Shown: positions 1 through 8,334, counted from the stretch's first letter. The stretch is 64,000 nucleotides of DNA from an uncultured SAR86 cluster bacterium (GCA_902599315.1 CACKEY010000001.1:68625-132624); one strand, 5' to 3'. Numbers and translations are program-made. The notes: a model not told the origin generated them from the sequence alone.

Positions 1-1379
1 GGGATAAAAACGATCCTTTGTTATCGAGATCTATTAAAGTTTCAGATGATGGTCAATATAAGATTCTATTCACAGAAAAAGGTACAGATGAGAGGAACTT
101 AATATCTATTAGTAGATACGATGATGAAGAATTTATTGCTGTCATTAATGAATTTATTGCAAGTTATACCTTTATAGATTCTGAAGATAACTACTTGTGG
201 TTTTTAACTGATCACATGGCTCCAAACGGAAAAGTGGTTCGTTTGGACTTTGATAATATTAGTTTGGGCTTCGAAGAAGTAATTTCTGAAACTACTTCTT
301 CAATAAGAAGTGTGGATTTCATTAACCAAAGCTTTGTCATAAATTATTTAGATAACACTTTTTCTAATATCAAGTATTTTTCAAAAGATGGTAATGAAAT
401 TGGCTCTCTTAAATTAGATTCTTTAGGCTCTATATCAGGATTTAATGGAAGAAAAGGAGACAAGAGTGTTTTTTATAGCTTCACAAATTTTAAGCAGCCA
501 GCTCAAATTTATAAATTAAATTTTTTGACTGGTAATTCAGAACTTTTTTGGGAGGAAAAACTTTCGAATTTTGATGCCAATAATTATGAAACAAGATTAG
601 AATTTTTTCCCTCAAAGGATGGGACTCTTATTCCAATTCATATTACTCATAGAAAAGATTTGAAAATAGAGTCAAACACACCGGTTCTACTATATGGATA
701 TGGAGGTTTCAACATTTCAATATTACCAAGATTCTCAAAAAGATATCTTGCCTGGATGAATCAAGGTGGTGTATTTGCATTGGCAAATCTTAGAGGAGGA
801 GCTGAATATGGGAAGACCTGGCACGAGCAAGGAATGCTGCTTAAGAAACAAAACGTTTTTGATGATTTTGCTTACGCAGCAAAATTTTTACACGACAACA
901 AAATTGGCTCTCCCAAAACTACCGCCATACAAGGAAGATCAAATGGTGGACTACTTGTGGGAGCGGTGATGTTACAAAATCCTGATTTATTTGGTTTTGC
1001 TATTCCACAAGTTGGTGTGATGGATATGTTGCGTTTTAATAAATTTACTATTGGTTGGGCATGGGAGTCAGATTATGGCTCACCGGAAAATTTAGATGAT
1101 TTTAAAAATTTATATGCATATTCGCCATATCATAATATTGAAGCGGATGTATGCTATCCACCCACATTGGTAACGACATCAGACAGAGATGATAGGGTCG
1201 TGCCGTCTCACTCATACAAATTTGCAGCTAGACTGCAAAAGCTTCAAAGTTGCAAGAACCCAATCATGTTGAGAGTGGAGACAAGATCTGGTCATGGAGC
1301 AGGCATACCAAGAAATAAATTGATAGATGAAATTGCAGATATATATGGGATAGCATTAAGTTTTATGCAAAAAAACTAG
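1..1379 (+). CDS. Prolyl oligopeptidase family protein (S9A), 5' end outside window
   Basis: Serine peptidase that cuts short peptides, typically after proline. The reading frame is open to the window edge (first full codon at base 3), so the start lies upstream. The TTG at 18 is only the first start-like codon. What remains is about 458 codons: the end of the beta-propeller domain and the whole alpha/beta-hydrolase domain. The nucleophile sits in GRSNGG (Ser codon 939-941), the acid in the DDRVVP motif near 1190, and the His in SGHGAG (codon 1293-1295), so the triad is complete. Family full length is about 700 residues. It is followed by another peptidase on the same strand, suggesting a peptide-scavenging locus. 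No transporter is visible nearby. Confidence 0.93.
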   Translation, partial: DKNDPLLSRSIKVSDDGQYKILFTEKGTDERNLISISRYDDEEFIAVINEFIASYTFIDSEDNYLWFLTDHMAPNGKVVRLDFDNISLGFEEVISETTSSIRSVDFINQSFVINYLDNTFSNIKYFSKDGNEIGSLKLDSLGSISGFNGRKGDKSVFYSFTNFKQPAQIYKLNFLTGNSELFWEEKLSNFDANNYETRLEFFPSKDGTLIPIHITHRKDLKIESNTPVLLYGYGGFNISILPRFSKRYLAWMNQGGVFALANLRGGAEYGKTWHEQGMLLKKQNVFDDFAYAAKFLHDNKIGSPKTTAIQGRSNGGLLVGAVMLQNPDLFGFAIPQVGVMDMLRFNKFTIGWAWESDYGSPENLDDFKNLYAYSPYHNIEADVCYPPTLVTTSDRDDRVVPSHSYKFAARLQKLQSCKNPIMLRVETRSGHGAGIPRNKLIDEIADIYGIALSFMQKN

Positions 1380-1438
1380 CCTAAAAAGCATGGATGTCTG
1401 TGTTAATCTATCGACCTAATAATTTGTGCCGAGAAACT

Positions 1439-3574
1439 ATGAAAAAATCTATTATCTTTTTTTTAATACTAATAAATTTTAATTTATCCTCTGATGAAGG
1501 CATGTGGGAGCCCTATGAGCTTACAAAGCTGCAAAAAGAACTCAAGCAATCTGGATTTTCAAAGAATGTATCGGGCTTAACTGATTTGTTTGCTCATCCA
1601 ATGAATGCGATAGTAAGTTTAGGAGGTTGTTCTGCGGCATTTGTTTCTCCAAATGGACTAATTGCAACAAATTATCACTGCATAGAAAGTTCATTCCTCC
1701 AATTTAATACCTCAAAAAATGAAAACCTTTTTGAAACAGGTTTTGTTGCTAGAACAAAAGATGAAGAAAAAAGATCTGCGCCAGGTGCTAGAGTTTTTAT
1801 AACCACCTCAAGTACAGAGATTACAAGTGACGTTCTTAGAGGTATTACAGATCAAACAGAAAGTTTAAAAAGGTCTGAATTGATTGAGGAGAATAAAAAA
1901 AGAATCATTAAAGTGTGCGAGAGCTCTGAAGAAATTGAATGCAGAGTGAGATCTTTTTTTAGCGGTGAAACATACAAGCTAGAGAAAGTATTAAAAATTA
2001 AAGACGTTCGGCTGGTTTATGCACCACCAGCATATGTTGGAGAATATGGAGGAGAGATAGATAATTGGATGTATCCGCGCCACACCGGCGATTTTGCTTT
2101 GCTAAGAGCTTATGTTGGAAAAGATCAATCTATCAAAGAATTCGATAAAGAAAATATTCCATACAAATCAAAATCTTTTCTGAAAATTTCTGCAAAGGGT
2201 GTTAGTGACGGCGATTTTGTTATGGTTTTAGGTTATCCGGGTAGAACAAATCGATTGCTTACTTTTAATGAAATTAATTGGGATTTAAATATTGGATTTA
2301 AAGAATCAATCAAGTATCTGCAACGAGGCATTAAATTAATTGAAGATCATACAAACGAATCTGATGGATCAAAACTAAAATACAGAGGTAGAAAAAGTGG
2401 ATTTGAAAATTACTTCAAAAAAATATCTGGTCAAAATGATGGTGCTAAAAATTTCAATCTACTAGAAATTGAAAAAGAAAATTGGGAAAGATTTCTAAAA
2501 TTTGCAAATTCAAAGGCGAGCAATGTCGAGTTAGGTCTTTTGAGAGAGTTATTAGATCTAATAGATGAATCGTTAGATGAGGCCTTAGCAAGAAGGTATT
2601 ATGGCAACTCAACACTCATATCTATGGCGCAAAGACTTTATAGAAACGCAGTTGAGCAAGAAAAACCAGATCAAGACAGAAAACAGGGTTATCAAGAAAG
2701 AGATCAGGAAAGGATTATAAATGGGATAAAACGAATGGATTATTCTTTTGATAGCAGAGTCGATGAAGCGATCTTTCTTGACAGGTTAAATAGTTATCGA
2801 GATTTTAAAGCAGAATTGCGAAGGCCTGATTACAGTAAAAATTTACTGCTTGATGGCGAATTTGAGTTGACGAAGAAAAAGGTTTCTAAATTATATTCTT
2901 CGAAATTCGTAACTGCAGATGAAATGATGAAACTTAAATCCATGAGCTTAGATGAATTAGATTTGTCTGACGATCCTTTGATTAGATTTGTGAGAAGTAT
3001 TTATCCTGAAACTTTAGTTTATGAAAAAAAATATGATCAGAGAAGCGCTAGGAGACAGCTTCTTAAATCAAATTTTATAAAACTTTTAAGGCAATATTAT
3101 CAATCCATAAATAAGGAAATTTATGCAGATGCTAATGGAACTTTAAGGGTAACTTATGGAAATGTATCAGGGGTTGAGCTAAAAGATGGCGTCTATTACA
3201 AACCGTTTACAACTCTTGAAGGCATAGCAGAAAAACACTCTGGCCAAGAGCCATTTAATGTTGGCAATAAATTGTTAAATAAAATTTCTGAAAAAGATTA
3301 TGGAGATTATTATTTTGAGTCAATCGACTCAGTACCAGTAAATTTCATATCTACTTTAGATATTACCAATGGTAACTCTGGATCAGCAACTATTAACGCA
3401 GATTTTGATTTAGTAGGCTTAGCTTTTGATGGCATATTGGAAACTATAATTGCAGATTACAAATATATATCTCAAGCAAGGAGCATCTCTGTTGATTCAA
3501 GGTATCTGCTGTGGACATTAGAAAAGATTGAAAAAGCAGATAATATTTTAAAAGAGCTAACAATTGTTAACTAG
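1439..3574 (+). CDS. S46 family dipeptidyl-peptidase (DPP7/DPP11-like), exported
   Basis: Trypsin-like exopeptidase that releases dipeptides from the N terminus of oligopeptides, normally in the periplasm. An ATG exists at 1394, but the ATG at 1439 is preferred because it begins a clear signal peptide (MKK followed by a hydrophobic run). This gives 711 residues, the usual family length. Counting from 1439, the catalytic His80 lies in TNYHC, Asp218 in PRHTGDF and Ser647 in GNSGS. The residue 18 after the Ser is Gly (FDG). In the DPP7/DPP11 pair this position is Gly in DPP7 and Arg in the acidic-residue-specific DPP11, so a preference for non-acidic P1 residues is inferred. Its TAG stop shares the palindrome CTAG with the stop of the convergent gene. 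Confidence 0.93.
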   Translation: MKKSIIFFLILINFNLSSDEGMWEPYELTKLQKELKQSGFSKNVSGLTDLFAHPMNAIVSLGGCSAAFVSPNGLIATNYHCIESSFLQFNTSKNENLFETGFVARTKDEEKRSAPGARVFITTSSTEITSDVLRGITDQTESLKRSELIEENKKRIIKVCESSEEIECRVRSFFSGETYKLEKVLKIKDVRLVYAPPAYVGEYGGEIDNWMYPRHTGDFALLRAYVGKDQSIKEFDKENIPYKSKSFLKISAKGVSDGDFVMVLGYPGRTNRLLTFNEINWDLNIGFKESIKYLQRGIKLIEDHTNESDGSKLKYRGRKSGFENYFKKISGQNDGAKNFNLLEIEKENWERFLKFANSKASNVELGLLRELLDLIDESLDEALARRYYGNSTLISMAQRLYRNAVEQEKPDQDRKQGYQERDQERIINGIKRMDYSFDSRVDEAIFLDRLNSYRDFKAELRRPDYSKNLLLDGEFELTKKKVSKLYSSKFVTADEMMKLKSMSLDELDLSDDPLIRFVRSIYPETLVYEKKYDQRSARRQLLKSNFIKLLRQYYQSINKEIYADANGTLRVTYGNVSGVELKDGVYYKPFTTLEGIAEKHSGQEPFNVGNKLLNKISEKDYGDYYFESIDSVPVNFISTLDITNGNSGSATINADFDLVGLAFDGILETIIADYKYISQARSISVDSRYLLWTLEKIEKADNILKELTIVN

Positions 3575-4314
3575 ATGTTCAATAAAGATATCTTTTCTTT
3601 TGCCCATTGAATTCCGGATTTATGAAATGAGTAGTCTTGAAAGCTCAAATGAGGCAGAGATAAAACTCTCAAATTTGGTATGAAAAGACTTTGGGTGCTC
3701 AAATCTCCATTGAAATAGTAACAATATTTGTTAGCAGAATTACTATAAATAAACTTATTTTTTAGTTCTATTTTCTTATCTTTAAATTCATTGCCCATGA
3801 TCTTATGCCAAAAAAGATCTCTCGCTATGCTGCCATTAGCAATTATTAATCTTGGTTTTACTATTGAAAGAAAATACTCTTGTATAGGCCAAAAAGTTTC
3901 CCTACCATCTTTTTTTAATTGCTTTTTTGCTTTTGCAGCTAATTTAAGATCTTCTTTATTTATTGGATTTCTAGGTGGGTATTTTTGCTCACCAGGAGAT
4001 CTTATAAATGATGTATTTGTTGAAAATGTTTCCCTCAAATTTATGTCTAATTCTCTAAAAGTTGATTTTATGGTCTCTTGATGCTCCCTATTACCCCAAT
4101 TACCATCAATATACTCATTTTTGTCATTTGAAAGCATTACTTGGTTCAGGATTGTATCGTTATAATCTAACCTGTTACCTCCAGGATTAGTTCCCAAAAA
4201 ATAAAAATTTCCTTTTTTTAATGTAGAGTCTCCTGAATAAATAATAGAGCCAGGCTCCTGCTCTAAACCAGTTTCTAAAAGTAAATTTTTAAGTTTCAAA
4301 ATCTTAGCTTGCAT
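3571..4314 (-). CDS. Uncharacterised protein with uracil-DNA-glycosylase-like motifs
   Basis: 247 residues, not firmly recognised. Three segments match the layout of the UDG superfamily. A strand-loop FLGTNPGGN at residues 39-47 resembles the water-activating motif, a helix start IIANGSIARDLF lies near 157-168, and a late SLPHLS motif (His near 222) stands where the family has HPS. No iron-sulfur cysteines are evident. This is pattern matching only, and another alpha/beta nucleotide-binding fold is possible. It is the last gene of a five-gene minus-strand operon and overlaps the upstream ARPP-1-like gene by 11 bp. Its stop codon shares CTAG (3571-3574) with the convergent S46 peptidase gene. 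Confidence 0.5.
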   Translation of the reverse strand: MQAKILKLKNLLLETGLEQEPGSIIYSGDSTLKKGNFYFLGTNPGGNRLDYNDTILNQVMLSNDKNEYIDGNWGNREHQETIKSTFRELDINLRETFSTNTSFIRSPGEQKYPPRNPINKEDLKLAAKAKKQLKKDGRETFWPIQEYFLSIVKPRLIIANGSIARDLFWHKIMGNEFKDKKIELKNKFIYSNSANKYCYYFNGDLSTQSLFIPNLRVLSLPHLSFQDYSFHKSGIQWAKEKISLLNI

Positions 4315-5260
4315 ATCTTCTATCCATATTATTAATTGCAGTAAGGTGGATCAATTCATTATTTAAAACTAGGGCATTTGAAGTAATTTGAGAGTCTCTG
4401 TCATAGATACTAAATTCTTTTCCAAGATCTTTTTGATTAATCACTTCTTTGCTATACATAAGATGAAGCATAAAAGAATTAATTTCTTTTTCAGGAGATC
4501 TTGAACTTCTTCGATAATTTTCTATCAGTTCTATTAAGTGACTCTTATATAACCTTTCTTTATATTTGCTAAAAATCTCGTTGTTTATGAACAAATCAAG
4601 TCCTATATATTTACCTGGAATCATTACTAATAATCCAACTTGATTATCTTCCTCTTTAATCTTTTTACGAAGACTAGATAGCGATTCTTCAAATTTCTTA
4701 TAAGTATCATTAACTGAGCCAGTTCTAGAGGATACTCCCATTCTCATTTGTTTATTTTGAATTGATGTCCAAACATTATCTTGGAGTGAGCCAGATTGTT
4801 GATTATGTTTTGTAGAATTATTATGTAAGTCTTTCATACCCTTAGAATGATAATTAAACATATTTTTGCCTCTAATAAATGCCTTTGTTTTATATGCCCA
4901 TCTTCTCTGTTCAACACAGCTAACTTTGATCTCCATTGATGAATTATCTGGAACAAACACTGACTCATTTGCTGCACGATCTTGTTTGGCCCCATCAAAT
5001 ATCTCTCCATTTATTATTAACAATGGTTTGTTTGATAAATTTTCTACCAAGAGAGAATTTACTCTTTCTATTTCATGGAGACAAAAATAATTAGAATTAT
5101 TTTTATCTATGGTTATGAGGTCTGCTGTTTTAAATTTATTCGATAAAACTGGAATAAAAAATCCATCATAATTTTCAAATCTTTGTATTTTTGAAAAAAA
5201 TGGTTCCTTTAAAAATAATGATGTTTGATTTGACTGAGGCTTAAGATTATTTAAGTGCAT
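4304..5260 (-). CDS. ARPP-1-like domain protein (DUF6569 type), function unknown
   Basis: 318 residues. The core at residues 84-121 contains NGEIFDGAKQDR, a following N-E-S and SCVEQRRW. I recognise this as the signature of the ARPP-1 family, named for association with ADP-ribosylglycohydrolase and rhodanese-phosphatase domains. The conserved Glu, Lys, Gln and Cys-Val-Glu suggest an enzyme or ligand-binding site, but no reaction is established. The C-terminal 190 residues hold a basic helical stretch (SSLRKKIKEE) and a charged helical tail. The gene overlaps its neighbours by 10 and 11 bp, so it is probably translated as a unit with them. An ADP-ribose or nucleotide link is inferred from the family name only. 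Confidence 0.6.
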   Translation of the reverse strand: MHLNNLKPQSNQTSLFLKEPFFSKIQRFENYDGFFIPVLSNKFKTADLITIDKNNSNYFCLHEIERVNSLLVENLSNKPLLIINGEIFDGAKQDRAANESVFVPDNSSMEIKVSCVEQRRWAYKTKAFIRGKNMFNYHSKGMKDLHNNSTKHNQQSGSLQDNVWTSIQNKQMRMGVSSRTGSVNDTYKKFEESLSSLRKKIKEEDNQVGLLVMIPGKYIGLDLFINNEIFSKYKERLYKSHLIELIENYRRSSRSPEKEINSFMLHLMYSKEVINQKDLGKEFSIYDRDSQITSNALVLNNELIHLTAINNMDRRYAS

Positions 5261-5625
5261 AACTCATCCAACTGGTGAAGATTGCCATTGACATAGCTAC
5301 CTCTCTTCTTTCTAGATTTATATTGCCGTTTGTACCTATCAAAAATTTTCATGCATGCCCAAGTTAATGAAGAATCTAGTTTCGAAATCTCTAAGAGAAT
5401 CTGCTTCAACTGTTGATGAACAAACTCTCGGCTATTGCTCTGATATATTGACCAAATGACATTTTCATAATTAGAAAACCTGTGCAGTATTGTATAAACA
5501 ATTTCTTGATCCTCTTTAAAATAACTTTTGTGCGCGGGTCTATGTTTTATCTGACATTTTAAATTCTTTTTAATCATATCCAGGTCGATATTTGGATGCA
5601 GTTTGAATACGTATGAATTTTCCAC
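5251..5625 (-). CDS. Orphan 124-residue protein in accessory operon
   Basis: I do not recognise a family. The protein is mostly helical by appearance and rich in Lys, Arg and aromatic residues, with a basic C-terminal patch (DRYKRQYKSRKKRG). There is no signal peptide, membrane segment or obvious metal site. Its only cysteines are one near residue 24, one in WACMKIF and one near the C terminus. It overlaps the ARPP-1-like gene downstream by 10 bp and starts 5 nt after the HTH gene, so it is clearly an operon member. A nucleic-acid-binding role is possible from the basic tail but is not supported by a motif. Confidence 0.6.
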   Translation of the reverse strand: MENSYVFKLHPNIDLDMIKKNLKCQIKHRPAHKSYFKEDQEIVYTILHRFSNYENVIWSIYQSNSREFVHQQLKQILLEISKLDSSLTWACMKIFDRYKRQYKSRKKRGSYVNGNLHQLDELCT

Positions 5626-5630
5626 AATCT

Positions 5631-5882
5631 CTACTTTGACTCTTCTAGAATTTCAAATATAGAGCCATATATTGACTCATAATTAAGCCTTCCCTCGGTA
5701 ACCTTAATTATTTGCTTTGCTTGTGAAATAGACGGCTGCCTATAACCATATCTCCATGATTTGCAGGAAGCTTCGGAGCATTTAAAGTCTTTAGAAGCTT
5801 TTTTGTAACCTAAAAATTTTATATATCTTGAAAGAGTGATTTCATTAAATCCTCTTTCTTTAAGATTTTTACTCACTGCCAT
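5631..5882 (-). CDS. Small helix-turn-helix DNA-binding protein (Cro/YdaS-like)
   Basis: 83 residues. The segment from about residue 26 to 70 follows the Cro/YdaS pattern. An Ala-rich helix (KKASKDFK) leads to a turn and recognition helix (CSEASCKSWRYG), then RQPSISQAKQIIKVTEGRLNYESIYG, matching the RxPS...A..I...T.G motif of small phage-type repressors. It probably controls the operon or the divergent 519-codon gene. It overlaps the upstream RHH-like gene by 14 bp. The family call is motif-based, and the regulatory target is inferred from position. Confidence 0.7.
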   Translation of the reverse strand: MAVSKNLKERGFNEITLSRYIKFLGYKKASKDFKCSEASCKSWRYGYRQPSISQAKQIIKVTEGRLNYESIYGSIFEILEESK

Positions 5883-6117
5883 TATTTACAATTTTTTGAA
5901 GTTGAGTATTACAAAAATCTGCATATGATTGATGAGGTTTTAAGAATGAAGAGACATTTTTCTCTGCATTACTGAATACTTTTGTATAACTTTTCTCAAT
6001 CAGCAAACGAAGTTGATCTATTTTCTTCCTTCTTTCCCATTGACAGATTTCCTCAAGCAAATCATAAGTAGCTTTATCTACTGTAAGAGTCCTGTAGCCT
6101 TTATTAAAATCACCCAT
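5869..6117 (-). CDS. Ribbon-helix-helix-like small regulator, first gene of accessory operon
   Basis: The frame can start at a GTG at 6138. The ATG at 6117 is preferred because GGAG lies about 9 nt upstream and the longer start would place an inverted repeat inside the coding sequence. The resulting 82-residue protein opens with a strand (YRTLTVD), then two helices (KATYDLLEEICQWERR and KIDQLRLLIEKSY). This is the arrangement of CopG/Arc-type ribbon-helix-helix DNA binders or antitoxins. No toxin-like partner of a known family follows. Two small DNA binders in tandem, facing a divergent gene, suggest autoregulation. The fold assignment is by eye. Confidence 0.6.
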   Translation of the reverse strand: MGDFNKGYRTLTVDKATYDLLEEICQWERRKKIDQLRLLIEKSYTKVFSNAEKNVSSFLKPHQSYADFCNTQLQKIVNNGSE

Positions 6118-6134
6118 AAAAAATTTCTCCATAT

Positions 6135-6148
6135 ACACAATTTTGTGT
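6135..6148. promoter_or_regulatory. Perfect inverted repeat, candidate operator
   Basis: The sequence ACACAA-TT-TTGTGT has perfect 6-bp arms around a 2-nt centre. It lies just upstream of the ATG of the RHH-like gene, in the 127-bp divergent region between the minus operon and the 519-codon gene. A further ACACA half-site occurs near 6188. Arm length and position suit an operator for one of the two small DNA-binding proteins encoded immediately downstream. Binding is inferred. Confidence 0.45.
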
Positions 6149-6244
6149 TATTATTTAGTTATAAAAATACTAAGAATGTTAATAATACACATTTAGAAAA
6201 TAATTACAAGTATATTATTTATATATTTATGATATTATTTATAA

Positions 6245-7804
6245 ATGTATTCAAATAATAAAGAGCTTCTAAAGCGTTTGGATAAAATTTTTTTAAAAAT
6301 TTCTAGTTTCACTTATGAAGAAGGATTTGAGCTAGCAGAAAACATTTACGTACATGAAGTCCTGAAAGGAACTATTCCAAGAACATCTAGCATTCATAAA
6401 TCGATTGAGCTTGCATTGATGCTTCTTTCTAATAACGAGCTTAGCAATATCTTTTGGAAGTCTTATGCGCAAACCTATCTTATAAGTAATTCTAATTTAT
6501 ATTTTGGTGATTTAAATATAAGTCACATCAAAAATATAATTTTTACTATCGAAAAAGAATCTAAATCTAATAAAAAATTAAAAGAAGCGTTAGTCAGTTT
6601 TGAAAGGTTTATTCTTAGCAATGGGATTCTAAAAGATTTATCAAAAAACTATATTGAATTTAATCCTAACCTTGTTATGAATGGCATAGGAGCAACTGCA
6701 ACCTTAAATGACTCTGAAAATTTGCTTAGCCCTATAATTTTTCATGGTAAATCAATGTTAAGTAGAATAATTTTTAATGTATTCGGAATAAAAGTTGTTT
6801 CAGGAAGAGGGTTAGATGACTACATTAACCCTAAATCAATTTTAAAATCAGAGATTGATTATTTGATTATGAGAAATCTTATTCAAGAAGCAGAGCCTGA
6901 ATATAAGGCAAATTATAGGAGGTATTTTGATCAAGATAGTTATGATTTTAATAGTGCCCACAGAGAATATGTTTATTCATTTATTAGAACTAAAGAATTA
7001 ATAGATAAAATTTCTATTGAGGCCTATGGGTTTGAGGAAGGTGAAGATGACTTTGAAATGATGCTTGGTTTTAGAGACATTTTGGCATTTAATCTATTTG
7101 AGCCTTACAGTAAAAAATTTTCTTCAAACGGCCCTGAATGGTTTGCTGATATTATTGAGGGAGCAACAAGACATGCAATCAATACACTAAGACAATTGAT
7201 TGAATATAAATATCATTTATTTCATAACAAACAAAAGGAAACTATTTCAATTGAAGGATTAACAATGGTTGCAGGCTTATCTAATCCAGACTCAGTAAAA
7301 AACATATTAAATAAAGACGGCTCGGATTTGAAAAAAAAATCTGTTACTAAAATCATAAAAAGTGATGGGTATTATGGAAAACATAAATTTTTGGAGATTG
7401 AGTGCCAGTCAGCAATTAGATGGCTTCGAGATAGTAAACGAAGATATGAAGTCTATGAATTGATTGAAGACGAAAAGCCTTTTAAAAATATTGACTATGA
7501 GTTCATTTCTGAAGAAATTGATAAAGCAAAAGAAAGGATCGAGAAGTCAAAAAGAGAAAAGATAAAATTTAACGATAGTGATCGATTTGCCCGAACTAAT
7601 AAGGAAATTTTTGGGAGAGTTGCAGACCATAACAAAGACAGATGGGAGTGGATTGGCAAAGGTAAAACTTTTAAAGAGCTCAACGAAAAAAATTCAACTT
7701 ACAGGAAAAATATTAAAAGAAAAACTTATCAGAAGAATAAATCGCCGATCACTCAAGACATCCTTTATGACTTAAATAGTGGGTATATAAAACAAATTAA
7801 TTAA
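6245..7804 (+). CDS. Uncharacterised 519-residue protein with a possible C-terminal DNA-binding segment
   Basis: No family recognised. Residues 1-330 look all-helical. The segment SIEGLTMVAGLSNPDSVKNIL near residues 334-354, followed at about 385-398 by an ECQSAIRWLRDSKRR stretch, resembles the winged-helix or MerR-like layout (..L..VA.L....SVRN.L....DA..WL..RR) found in many accessory-region proteins. The remaining 120 residues are highly charged and coiled-coil-like (EEIDKAKERIEKSKREK). There is no membrane segment or signal peptide. No Shine-Dalgarno is evident before the ATG. The gene is divergent from the small-regulator operon, and its TAA (7802-7804) directly abuts the encoded CCA end of tRNA-Ile. 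Confidence 0.7.
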   Translation: MYSNNKELLKRLDKIFLKISSFTYEEGFELAENIYVHEVLKGTIPRTSSIHKSIELALMLLSNNELSNIFWKSYAQTYLISNSNLYFGDLNISHIKNIIFTIEKESKSNKKLKEALVSFERFILSNGILKDLSKNYIEFNPNLVMNGIGATATLNDSENLLSPIIFHGKSMLSRIIFNVFGIKVVSGRGLDDYINPKSILKSEIDYLIMRNLIQEAEPEYKANYRRYFDQDSYDFNSAHREYVYSFIRTKELIDKISIEAYGFEEGEDDFEMMLGFRDILAFNLFEPYSKKFSSNGPEWFADIIEGATRHAINTLRQLIEYKYHLFHNKQKETISIEGLTMVAGLSNPDSVKNILNKDGSDLKKKSVTKIIKSDGYYGKHKFLEIECQSAIRWLRDSKRRYEVYELIEDEKPFKNIDYEFISEEIDKAKERIEKSKREKIKFNDSDRFARTNKEIFGRVADHNKDRWEWIGKGKTFKELNEKNSTYRKNIKRKTYQKNKSPITQDILYDLNSGYIKQIN

Positions 7805-7882
<78 letters not shown>

Positions 7883-7900
7883 AATTAAATGGGAAAGGCG

Positions 7901-7906
7901 ATTATA
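7901..7906 (-). promoter_or_regulatory. -10 element of tRNA-Ile promoter
   Basis: A perfect TATAAT on the minus strand lies 18 bp upstream of the tRNA 5' end. It is followed by a GC-rich discriminator (CGCC), a combination typical of stable-RNA promoters under stringent control. No good -35 hexamer is visible at the expected distance (TTTCCC at 7924-7929 is the candidate). Inferred start of transcription is near 7894. Confidence 0.55.
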
Positions 7907-7941
7907 AACTAAACAATTAACTTGGGAAACTAAGCCTTAAC

Positions 7942-8334
7942 TTAGTCCAATTTACCTTCATCACGAAGCTTCTGACGAATTTTAGTCGCGCTAATTTCAG
8001 TGACAGAACTATCAAAAACCTCTTCTTCAAATGAATAGCCTACCCCTCGGCCATAAGTTATATTCACAATATTTGGTACCAACATAATTTCATACTCAAC
8101 CCCTCTTTTAAAGCCATCCTTAAGAAGGCCTTCTTCAATATTCTTACAAACTTCATCCCAATTAAAAGGATTATCATCTTGACCATCTCCGCCAGATGCT
8201 CCTTGAACATCTCTAACCTGAATGACTACCTGACCAGTTTTAGCAACACATCTTTTGAATAATGCCTGATGACCATCATGCCATGGTTGCCATCTGCCCA
8301 ACATTTGGACAGTGGGCTTCTTCCAATCAAACAT
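7942..8334 (-). CDS. Cytidylyltransferase-like nucleotidyltransferase
   Basis: 130 residues. The N terminus carries the HxGH nucleotide-binding motif in the form GRWQPWHDGH (HDGH at residues 19-22), and the C terminus has ISATKIR in place of the usual ISSTxIR. Both are hallmarks of the NMNAT/GCT-type nucleotidyltransferase fold, which joins a nucleotide to a phosphorylated small molecule. A Gly/Asp-rich insertion (GASGGDGQDD) sits at about residues 45-54. The acceptor is unknown. It overlaps the upstream APS-kinase-like gene by 8 bp, so the two probably act in sequence: phosphorylation, then nucleotidyl transfer. Confidence 0.75.
   Translation of the reverse strand: MFDWKKPTVQMLGRWQPWHDGHQALFKRCVAKTGQVVIQVRDVQGASGGDGQDDNPFNWDEVCKNIEEGLLKDGFKRGVEYEIMLVPNIVNITYGRGVGYSFEEEVFDSSVTEISATKIRQKLRDEGKLD

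Noticed and set aside
1394-1438. ATG at 1394 as start of the S46 peptidase
   Set aside because: It would put 15 unconserved residues before a typical signal peptide. The ATG at 1439 gives a normal N terminus.
3560-3620. Left attachment-site copy of the tRNA-Ile 3' end at the other side of the accessory block
   Set aside because: No repeat of the tRNA 3' sequence was seen by eye near the S46 peptidase end. The two genes share a CTAG stop, leaving no room for a junction.
3791-4081. 96-codon frame on the plus strand
   Set aside because: Antisense to the UDG-like gene, and its Phe/Cys-rich composition looks like a shadow.
6013-6258. 81-codon frame on the plus strand across the divergent region
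   Set aside because: Runs antisense to the RHH-like gene and through the AT-rich control region. The hydrophobic Ile/Tyr/Phe look comes from base composition.
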